Origin: Pseudomonas sp. G.S.17
Lineage (GTDB): Bacteria > Pseudomonadota > Gammaproteobacteria > Pseudomonadales > Pseudomonadaceae
Length of the DNA stretch: 64,000 bases
Assembly: GCF_038096165.1 (NCBI RefSeq)
Contig: NZ_CP151076.1
Coordinates: 5,825,501 to 5,889,500 of the forward strand
Direction of reading: 5' to 3'
Positions 55,065 through 62,075 of this stretch are shown here, piece by piece. How positions within the stretch are numbered: the stretch's first letter is position 1; the number at the start of each line of letters is the position of its first letter. The position numbers were made by a program, and so were the translations under genes. Under the pieces are notes generated by a model, which saw only the letters and a program-made list of their open reading frames with translations, did not search any database and was not told the DNA's origin.

Positions 55065-55916
55065 ATGTTCCCCGAAAGCTTCACGTTCTCCATCGCCAAC
55101 TGGGTCAATGACTGGGTCGACACGCTGGTCACCAATTATGGCGACGTGTTCCGGCACATTTCCGACACGCTGCTGTGGGCCATCGTGCGCCTCGAAGGTT
55201 TGCTGCGCATCGCGCCATGGTGGGTGTTGCTCGCCATCGTCGGCGGCATTGCCTGGCACGCGACGCGCAAATTGACCACCACTGCCGTGATCGTCGGCCT
55301 GCTGTTTCTGGTAGGCGCGGTCGGGTTGTGGGACAAACTCATGCAAACCCTGGCGCTGATGCTGGTTGCCACATTGATTTCGGTGGTCATCGGCATTCCG
55401 CTGGGCATTCTGTCGGCACGCAGCAATCGTCTGCGTTCGATCCTCATGCCGCTGCTCGACATCATGCAGACCATGCCCAGCTTCGTGTACCTGATCCCGG
55501 TCCTGATGCTGTTCGGCCTGGGCAAGGTTCCGGCGATTTTCGCCACCGTGATCTACGCCGCGCCGCCGCTGATTCGCCTGACGGATCTGGGTATTCGGCA
55601 GGTCGATGGCGAAGTGATGGAAGCGATCAACGCGTTCGGTGCCAATCGCTGGCAGCAATTGTTTGGCGTGCAACTGCCGCTGGCCCTGCCGAGCATCATG
55701 GCCGGGATCAACCAGACGACAATGATGGCGCTGTCGATGGTGGTTATCGCTTCAATGATCGGCGCTCGCGGACTGGGCGAAGACGTACTGGTAGGGATTC
55801 AGACACTCAACGTCGGGCGCGGGCTGGAAGCCGGTCTGGCCATCGTGATTCTCGCGGTGGTGATCGACCGCATCACTCAGGCCTATGGCCGCCCACGGCA
55901 TGAGGCGAACAAATGA
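55065..55916 (+). CDS. hutW: ABC transporter permease HutW
   Basis: Inner-membrane permease of 283 residues with six or seven helices, ProW/OpuAB family. It has LALMLVATLISVVIGIPLGI, the EAA loop region AINAFGANRWQQLFGVQLPLALP that contacts the ATPase, and MMALSMVVIASMIGARGLGE. The stop TGA overlaps the hutV ATG. Partners are HutX and HutV. Confidence 0.94.
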   Translation: MFPESFTFSIANWVNDWVDTLVTNYGDVFRHISDTLLWAIVRLEGLLRIAPWWVLLAIVGGIAWHATRKLTTTAVIVGLLFLVGAVGLWDKLMQTLALMLVATLISVVIGIPLGILSARSNRLRSILMPLLDIMQTMPSFVYLIPVLMLFGLGKVPAIFATVIYAAPPLIRLTDLGIRQVDGEVMEAINAFGANRWQQLFGVQLPLALPSIMAGINQTTMMALSMVVIASMIGARGLGEDVLVGIQTLNVGRGLEAGLAIVILAVVIDRITQAYGRPRHEANK

Positions 55917-56743
55917 TGAGCGTTGAACCGAATAAAATCGTGGTCAAGAACGTCTACAAGATTTTCGGCAGCCGAGCCCAGGACGCGCTGAACATGGTCC
56001 GCCAGAATCAGAGCAAGGATCAGGTGCTGGCGCAGACGGGCTGCGTGGTCGGCGTAAATGACCTGTCACTGTCCATTGGCAGCGGCGAGATCTTCGTGAT
56101 CATGGGCCTTTCCGGCTCTGGCAAATCGACCTTGGTGCGCCACTTCAATCGGCTGATCGATCCCACCAGCGGCGAAATCCTCGTCGATGGCGAGAACATT
56201 CTGACCTACGACATGGAAGCCCTGCGCCAATTCCGTCGGCACAAGATCAGCATGGTGTTCCAGAGTTTCGGCCTGCTGCCGCACAAGACCGTGCAGGACA
56301 ACGTCGCCTACGGCCTGAAAGTGCGCGGCGAAAGCAAAGAGCATTGCGTCGAGCGCGCGCTGCACTGGATCAGCACCGTGGGCCTCAAAGGCTACGAGAA
56401 CAAATACCCGCATCAGCTCTCCGGCGGCATGCGCCAGCGGGTGGGTCTGGCCCGAGCCCTGGCGGCGGACACCGACATCATTCTGATGGACGAAGCCTTC
56501 AGCGCCCTTGATCCGTTGATCCGCGCCGAGATGCAGGACCAGTTGCTGGAACTGCAAAGCGCCCTGAAGAAAACCATCGTGTTCATCACCCACGATCTGG
56601 ACGAAGCCGTGCGCATCGGCAACCGGATCGCGATCCTCAAGGATGGCCGCCTGATTCAGGTCGGCACCCCTAAAGAAATCCTCCACTCCCCTGCTGATGA
56701 TTACGTTGATCGTTTCGTGCAGCGCCGTGCGGTGACTTTGTAA
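55913..56743 (+). CDS. hutV: ABC transporter ATP-binding protein HutV
   Basis: ATPase subunit of 276 residues, ProV/OpuAA type but without the C-terminal CBS pair. Walker A GLSGSGKST is at residues 65-73, the Q-loop in ISMVFQSFGLLPHKT, the signature LSGGMRQRVGLARA, Walker B IILMDEAFSALDP and the switch His in FITHDLDEA. The N-terminal extension (YKIFGSRAQDALNMVRQNQS) is typical of the glycine-betaine type. Two ATGs compete at 55913 and 55916. It ends 11 bases before the hutH-like gene. Confidence 0.95.
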   Translation: MMSVEPNKIVVKNVYKIFGSRAQDALNMVRQNQSKDQVLAQTGCVVGVNDLSLSIGSGEIFVIMGLSGSGKSTLVRHFNRLIDPTSGEILVDGENILTYDMEALRQFRRHKISMVFQSFGLLPHKTVQDNVAYGLKVRGESKEHCVERALHWISTVGLKGYENKYPHQLSGGMRQRVGLARALAADTDIILMDEAFSALDPLIRAEMQDQLLELQSALKKTIVFITHDLDEAVRIGNRIAILKDGRLIQVGTPKEILHSPADDYVDRFVQRRAVTL

Positions 56744-56754
56744 GGACGTTCGAG

Positions 56755-58326
56755 ATGTCGCCAGTTGAAAAAATCGTAATCGGCGAAGGCCCGCTGCGTT
56801 GGCAGGACGTGGTTGCCGTAGCCCGCAACGGCGCGCACTTGAGCCTGTCGGCCAGCGCTTGGGCGCGGATCGACAATGCTCAAGCCATCGTCGAATGTAT
56901 CGTGGCCAGCGGCGAGCGCGCTTATGGCGTGAATACCGGGCTCGGCGCGTTGTGCAATGTCTCGCTGCATGGCGAGCAGTTGAGTCAGCTGTCACGCAAT
57001 ACCTTGCTCAGCCATGCCTGCGGCGTCGGTACCGCGCTGCCTGACGAACAGACCCGAGCGATCATCTGCGCGGCGATCATCAATTACAGCCAGGGCAAGT
57101 CCGGCCTGCATCGGCAAGTGGTCGAAGCCTTGCTGACGCTGCTCAATCGGCAGATTACCCCGCAGGTTCCGTCCCAGGGTTCGGTCGGCTACCTCACGCA
57201 CATGGCGCACATCGGCATTGCGTTGCTGGGTGTCGGCAACGTCAGCTATCGCGGCCACGTCATGCCGGCGTTGCAGGCGCTGGACGCTGAAGGCCTGAGC
57301 CCGGTGGTCCTCGGCGCCAAGGACGGTTTGTGCCTGGTCAACGGCACGCCATGCATGACCGGTTTGAGCTGCCTGGCCATCGCCGACGCGCAACGCCTGA
57401 CGCATTGGGCCGATGTGGTCGGTGCCATGAGTTTCGAAGCCCTGCGCGGCCAACTGAAGGCGTTCGATGCAGAAATCATCGCGCTTAAACCGCATCCTGG
57501 CATGCAGATCGTCGCCAGCAATCTGCGCAGCCTGCTCGACGGCAGCGAAGTGCTCGCCAACAGCCAGGGCATTCGCACCCAGGACGCGCTGAGCATTCGT
57601 TCGATTCCGCAGGTGCATGGCGCCACTCGCGATCAGCTGACCCATGCAACCCGGCAGATCGAAATCGAGCTGAATTCCGCAACCGATAATCCGCTGTTGC
57701 TGGGCACGCCCGAAGCGTATCGCGTGGTGTCCCAGGCCAACCCGCACGGTCAATCCGTGGCGATGGCGGCAGACTTGCTGGCAATTGCCGTGGCAGAACT
57801 GGGCTCTATCGCCGAGCGCCGTCTGGATCGCATGATCAACCCGACGGTCAGCGGTTTGCCAGCCTTTCTGGTCAGCCAGCCGGGGGTCAACTCCGGGATG
57901 ATGATCGTCCAGTACGTCGCCGCTTCGCTGTGCGCGGAAAATCGGCAACTGGCGCAACCGGCGGTCACCGACAATTACGTGACCTCCGGCTTGCAGGAAG
58001 ATCACCTGAGCATGGGCACCAACGCCGCGCTGAAATTGCACCGGGTGCTGGATAACGCCACGCAGATTCTCGCCATCGAGTATTTGCTCGCGGCCCAGGC
58101 ATTCGAGTTTTTCAAGGGCCAGCGTTTTGGCATCGGCACCGACGCCGCATGGCGTCTGCTGCGCGAACACGTCCCGGCCTACGACGAAGACCGCTGGCTC
58201 GCCCCGGACATCGCCGCCAGCGCCAAACTGCTCAGGAGTGAAGTCATGTTGAAAAAGGTGCTGGCGGAACTGGTTCCTGTGGGAGCCGAGCTTGCTCGCG
58301 AAGACGTTGTTCCAGCCCACACATAG
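56755..58326 (+). CDS. Histidase-family (HAL/PAL) homologue lacking the MIO triad
   Basis: A 523-residue homologue of histidine ammonia-lyase. Several family residues remain: Tyr57 in AYGVNTGLG, His87 in LLSHACG, Asn196 in LVNGT, Arg282, Glu415 in LQEDHLSMG. But the Ala-Ser-Gly triad that cyclises to the MIO electrophile is exactly missing: GSVGASGDLAPLAHM of true histidase is GSVGYLTHMAHI here (Gly145 followed by Tyr146). The catalytic Tyr of QDPYSLR is Leu279 (QDALSIR), and the Phe of NFH is Pro330. It is therefore unlikely to be a normal histidase. The last 16 residues or so are encoded by a REP element, so the C-terminus is longer than in true histidases. It lies between hutV and hutT. 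A related MIO-less gene beside hutI occurs in other Pseudomonas; the function is unknown. Confidence 0.85.
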   Translation: MSPVEKIVIGEGPLRWQDVVAVARNGAHLSLSASAWARIDNAQAIVECIVASGERAYGVNTGLGALCNVSLHGEQLSQLSRNTLLSHACGVGTALPDEQTRAIICAAIINYSQGKSGLHRQVVEALLTLLNRQITPQVPSQGSVGYLTHMAHIGIALLGVGNVSYRGHVMPALQALDAEGLSPVVLGAKDGLCLVNGTPCMTGLSCLAIADAQRLTHWADVVGAMSFEALRGQLKAFDAEIIALKPHPGMQIVASNLRSLLDGSEVLANSQGIRTQDALSIRSIPQVHGATRDQLTHATRQIEIELNSATDNPLLLGTPEAYRVVSQANPHGQSVAMAADLLAIAVAELGSIAERRLDRMINPTVSGLPAFLVSQPGVNSGMMIVQYVAASLCAENRQLAQPAVTDNYVTSGLQEDHLSMGTNAALKLHRVLDNATQILAIEYLLAAQAFEFFKGQRFGIGTDAAWRLLREHVPAYDEDRWLAPDIAASAKLLRSEVMLKKVLAELVPVGAELAREDVVPAHT

Positions 58327-58369
58327 GCTCTGGGTATACAGCCCTCTTCGCGAGCAAGCTCGCTCCCAC
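58279..58369. repeat. REPIN, type A, overlapping the 3' end of the hutH-like gene
   Basis: Left unit from 58279 (GTGGGAGCCGAGCTTGCTCG) lies inside the coding sequence and is read as VGAELARED; the stop TAG at 58324 is in the REPIN loop. The right unit CGCGAGCAAGCTCGCTCCCA lies after the gene. Confidence 0.9.
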
Positions 58370-58540
58370 ACAGTCTGCACAGGGCCAGGCCAGTCGACCC
58401 AAGACGTATAGACATCCGTGACACAGGATGTCAGCCAGGCGACACCCGACACGACGTCGATTCGAGCAACGCGCCAAGCGGTTATCCTTGCCGCCCTGAG
58501 CAACTGGCAGTTCGCTGGAAAGAACGGAATTGGATTGGAA

Positions 58541-59932
58541 ATGACGTCACAACAAGGTTTGAAACGCGGGCTGTCGGCCCGTCACATTCGCTTCATGGCC
58601 CTCGGGTCGGCCATTGGCACCGGGCTGTTCTACGGTTCGGCATCGGCCATTCAGATGGCCGGGCCAGCGGTGCTGCTCGCCTACCTGATCGGCGGCGCGG
58701 CAGTGTTCATGGTCATGCGCGCGCTGGGCGAAATGGCCGTGCACAACCCGGTGGCGGGCTCGTTCAGCGAATACGCCAGCACGTATCTGGGGCCAATGGC
58801 GGGCTTTGTTCTGGGCTGGACCTACGCCTTTGAAATGATCATCGTCTGCCTGGCCGACGTGACTGGCTTCGGCATTTACATGGGTTTCTGGTTCCCGGAT
58901 GTACCGCGCTGGATCTGGGTGTTGAGCATCGTGTTCCTGATCGGCGCGCTGAACCTGTGCAACGTCAAAGTCTTCGGCGAAACCGAGTTCTGGCTCTCGC
59001 TGCTCAAGGTCAGCGCCATTGTCGCGATGATCGTTGCCGGTTTCGGCCTGTTGCTGTTCGGCGTCACTCTGGCAGGCGCAGAAACCGTGCCCAGCGTCAG
59101 CAACCTGTGGAGCCACGGCGGCTTTATGCCCAACGGCATCGGCGGCCTGATCGCCTGTTTCGCGGTGGTGATGTTCGCGTTCGGTGGCATCGAAATCATC
59201 GGCATCACGGCGGGTGAAGCGCAAGATCCGCAACACACGATCCCGCGCGCCATCAACGCCGTACCGCTGCGCATTCTGCTGTTCTATGTACTGACGCTGT
59301 TCGTGCTGATGTCGCTGTTTCCCTGGTCACAGATCACCAAGGCCAACAGCCCGTTCGTGCAGATTTTCTCCAGCCTGGGCATTCCGTGGGCCGCCGCACT
59401 GCTGAATATCGTGGTGATTTCCGCAGCAGTTTCGGCGATCAACAGCGATATCTTCGGCGCCGGTCGCATGATGTATGGCCTTTCCCGGCAGGGTCAGGCG
59501 CCAAAAAGCTTTTCTCGCCTGTCGAAACAGGGCGTGCCATGGATGACCGTGCTGGTGATGGGCATCGCGTTGCTGGGCGGCGTGCTGCTCAATTACCTGA
59601 TTCCGGAAAACGTGTTCCTGCTGATCGCTTCGCTGGCGACGTTCGCCACTGTGTGGGTCTGGCTGATGATCCTGTTGACGCAGGTAGCGATGCGCCGCGC
59701 CATGAGTCGCGAAGAAGTCGCGCAGCTGAAATTCCCGGTGCCGTTCTGGCCCGTCGCACCGGCAGCGGCCATCGTTTTCATGCTGTTCATTTTCGGCGTG
59801 CTGGGCTACTTCCCGGACAACCGCGCGGCGTTGATCGTTGGTGCGGTCTGGGTCGTATTGCTGGTGGTCGCTTATAACGCCTGGATCAAACCCGGCATCC
59901 ATAATCAGAAGAACTCTTCCCTCACTCGATAG
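58541..59932 (+). CDS. hutT: Amino-acid (histidine/urocanate-type) permease
   Basis: APC-superfamily transporter of 463 residues and twelve helices. The N-terminal [24 protein letters not shown] is the amino-acid permease signature; [17 protein letters not shown] and the later VFAFGGIE-type helix ([19 protein letters not shown]) follow. I chose the ATG at 58541 because it gives the normal [10 protein letters not shown] start; the open frame extends back to 58418 without a convincing start. Histidine or urocanate uptake is inferred from the operon; the family also includes the proline permease ProY. Confidence 0.9.
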   Translation: MTSQQGLKRGLSARHIRFMALGSAIGTGLFYGSASAIQMAGPAVLLAYLIGGAAVFMVMRALGEMAVHNPVAGSFSEYASTYLGPMAGFVLGWTYAFEMIIVCLADVTGFGIYMGFWFPDVPRWIWVLSIVFLIGALNLCNVKVFGETEFWLSLLKVSAIVAMIVAGFGLLLFGVTLAGAETVPSVSNLWSHGGFMPNGIGGLIACFAVVMFAFGGIEIIGITAGEAQDPQHTIPRAINAVPLRILLFYVLTLFVLMSLFPWSQITKANSPFVQIFSSLGIPWAAALLNIVVISAAVSAINSDIFGAGRMMYGLSRQGQAPKSFSRLSKQGVPWMTVLVMGIALLGGVLLNYLIPENVFLLIASLATFATVWVWLMILLTQVAMRRAMSREEVAQLKFPVPFWPVAPAAAIVFMLFIFGVLGYFPDNRAALIVGAVWVVLLVVAYNAWIKPGIHNQKNSSLTR

Positions 59933-59946
59933 CCTCGGAGACCCGA

Positions 59947-61158
59947 ATGAAAACGCTCTGGAAGCACTGCCATGTGGCAAGCATGGCGCAAGGCAAATAC
60001 TCGATCATCGAGAATGCCGCCATCGTGAGCTCTGGAGCGTGTATCGAATGGATCGGGCCGCAGGCGGATCTGGTTGAAGCGGAGTCGGGTTTTGACAGCG
60101 TTGTCGATCTCAATGGCGCGTGGGTCACGCCGGGGCTGATCGACTGCCACACGCACACCGTGTTCGGCGGCAATCGCAGCGGCGAATTCGAGCAGCGCCT
60201 GCAAGGTGTGAGCTACGCCGAGATCGCCGCAGCCGGTGGCGGCATTGCCAGCACGGTGCGCGCCACTCGCGCGGCCAGCGAAGACGAGCTGTACGCCAGC
60301 GCGGAAAATCGCCTGCGGCATTTGCTCAAGGATGGCGTGACCACGGTCGAGATGAAGTCTGGCTACGGTCTGGATCTGGCCAACGAACGCAAGTTGCTGC
60401 GGGTCATCCGTCGCCTGGGCAACACCTTGCCGATCACTGTGCGCAGCACCTGTCTGGCCGCTCATGCCTTGCCGCCGGAATACACCGACCGCGCCGACGA
60501 TTACATCAATCACATCTGCAGCGAAATGCTGCCCGCATTGGCCGATGAAGGGCTGGTCGATGCTGTGGATGCATTTTGCGAATACCTGGCGTTTTCCCCG
60601 GCGCAGGTCGAGCAGGTATTCATCACGGCTGGCCAATTGGGCTTGCCGGTGAAACTGCACGCCGAGCAATTGTCGTCCCTCGCGGGTTCCAGTCTGGCGG
60701 CGCGCTACCATGCGTTGTCGGCGGACCATCTGGAATTCATGACCGAAGCCGACGCCATCGCCATGGGTGCGGCCGGAACCGTTGCGGTGTTGCTGCCCGG
60801 CGCTTATTACTTCCTGCGCGAAACCCAGCTGCCGCCCATGGATGCCCTGCGCAAACATGGCGTCGATATCGCCATCGCCAGCGACCTCAATCCCGGCACG
60901 TCTCCCGCGCTGTCCCTGCGCTTGATGCTGAACATGGCGTGTACGTTGTTTCGCATGACACCCGAAGAAGCCCTCGCTGGCGTCACGATCAATGCCGCCA
61001 AAGCGTTGGGCATGGGCGACACTCATGGCTCGCTGGAAGTGGGCAAGTTCGCCGATTTCGTCGCATGGAACATCGAACGCCCAGCCGACCTGGCCTATTG
61101 GCTGGGCGGAGATCTGGACAAACGCATCGTGCGCCACGGCGTCGAATCCCTGATTTAA
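59947..61158 (+). CDS. hutI: Imidazolonepropionase
   Basis: Opens the ring of 4-imidazolone-5-propionate to give N-formimino-L-glutamate. It has 403 residues of the amidohydrolase fold with metal ligands in [39 protein letters not shown] and the Asp in [11 protein letters not shown]. The Tyr/Arg substrate motifs (MKSGYGLD) are present. The ATG at 59947 follows CGGAGACCCG. The spacing of 14 bases from hutT and 10 bases to hutG marks one operon. Confidence 0.96.
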   Translation: MKTLWKHCHVASMAQGKYSIIENAAIVSSGACIEWIGPQADLVEAESGFDSVVDLNGAWVTPGLIDCHTHTVFGGNRSGEFEQRLQGVSYAEIAAAGGGIASTVRATRAASEDELYASAENRLRHLLKDGVTTVEMKSGYGLDLANERKLLRVIRRLGNTLPITVRSTCLAAHALPPEYTDRADDYINHICSEMLPALADEGLVDAVDAFCEYLAFSPAQVEQVFITAGQLGLPVKLHAEQLSSLAGSSLAARYHALSADHLEFMTEADAIAMGAAGTVAVLLPGAYYFLRETQLPPMDALRKHGVDIAIASDLNPGTSPALSLRLMLNMACTLFRMTPEEALAGVTINAAKALGMGDTHGSLEVGKFADFVAWNIERPADLAYWLGGDLDKRIVRHGVESLI

Positions 61159-61168
61159 GGAGAGACCG

Positions 61169-61972
61169 ATGGACAACGTTCTGAAATTTTCTCGCGGCAG
61201 CGTGCCGCTGCTGATCAGCATGCCCCACGCGGGATTGCACCTGACGCCTGCGGTCCAAGCCGGTCTTGTGGATGAGGCCCTGAGCCTGCCGGACACCGAC
61301 TGGCACATCCCGCAACTCTATGACTTCGCCGCCGAACTGGGCGCCAGCACCCTGGCGGCTGAATACTCGCGTTTCGTTATCGACCTGAATCGCCCGTCCG
61401 ACGACAAACCGCTGTATGCCGGCGCGACCACCGGGTTGTTCCCGTCGATCCTGTTCGATGGCGTGCCGCTGTTCAAGGAGGGTCTGGAACCGAGCGCCGA
61501 GGAGCGCGCGCGTTATCTGGAGCAGATCTGGACGCCGTACCACCAGACTATCGAACAAGAGCTGGCAAGGCTGCGTGACGAGTTCGGCTATGCGCTGCTG
61601 TTTGATGCCCACTCGATTCGCGGACATATCCCACACCTGTTTGAAGGCCGCCTGCCGGACTTCAACCTCGGCACCTTCAACGGCGCCAGTTGCGATGCAG
61701 AATTGGGCCAACGCGTGGAAGCCATCTGCGCCGCCGCCACCGATTACAGCCATGTGCTCAATGGCCGTTTCAAAGGCGGCCACATCACCCGCCACTACGG
61801 CGATCCGGCCAACAATATCCATGCGGTGCAACTGGAACTGACCCAGAGCACTTACATGGAAGAGTTCGTGCCGTTTCATTACCGGCCTGATCTGGCGGAG
61901 CCGACGCGGCTGGTGCTGCGGAAGTTGCTGGAGGGAATGATTCAGTGGGGACAGACTCAATACGGACGCTGA
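61169..61972 (+). CDS. hutG: N-formylglutamate deformylase
   Basis: Last step of the five-enzyme route, hydrolysing N-formyl-L-glutamate to glutamate and formate. It has 267 residues with VPLLISMPHAGLHL, FVIDLNRPSDD, LFDAHSIRGHIPHLFEG and NGRFKGGHITRHYG, the metal-binding and substrate motifs of the HutG amidohydrolase (not the arginase-like HutG). It pairs functionally with HutF at the other end of the locus. GGAGAG precedes the ATG; a REPIN follows the stop. Confidence 0.95.
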   Translation: MDNVLKFSRGSVPLLISMPHAGLHLTPAVQAGLVDEALSLPDTDWHIPQLYDFAAELGASTLAAEYSRFVIDLNRPSDDKPLYAGATTGLFPSILFDGVPLFKEGLEPSAEERARYLEQIWTPYHQTIEQELARLRDEFGYALLFDAHSIRGHIPHLFEGRLPDFNLGTFNGASCDAELGQRVEAICAAATDYSHVLNGRFKGGHITRHYGDPANNIHAVQLELTQSTYMEEFVPFHYRPDLAEPTRLVLRKLLEGMIQWGQTQYGR

Positions 61973-61983
61973 ATTCAAAATCC

Positions 61984-62065
61984 GTGGGAGCTTGCTCGCG
62001 ATTGCGTCAGATCAGTCACTACTTCTCTGAATGACACATTGATTCGCGAGCAAGCTCGCTCCCAC
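61984..62065. repeat. REPIN, type A, with a shortened left unit
   Basis: Left GTGGGAGCTTGCTCGCG has lost four bases (GAGC) from the stem; the right unit CGCGAGCAAGCTCGCTCCCA is intact. It lies between the convergent hutG and ATPase genes. Confidence 0.85.
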
Positions 62066-62075
62066 AGTTCGCTGA

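Noticed and set aside
179..62065. CRISPR-like recurrence of short repeats
   Set aside because: The repeats are single inverted pairs scattered between genes, not arrays with regular spacers; they are REP/REPIN elements.
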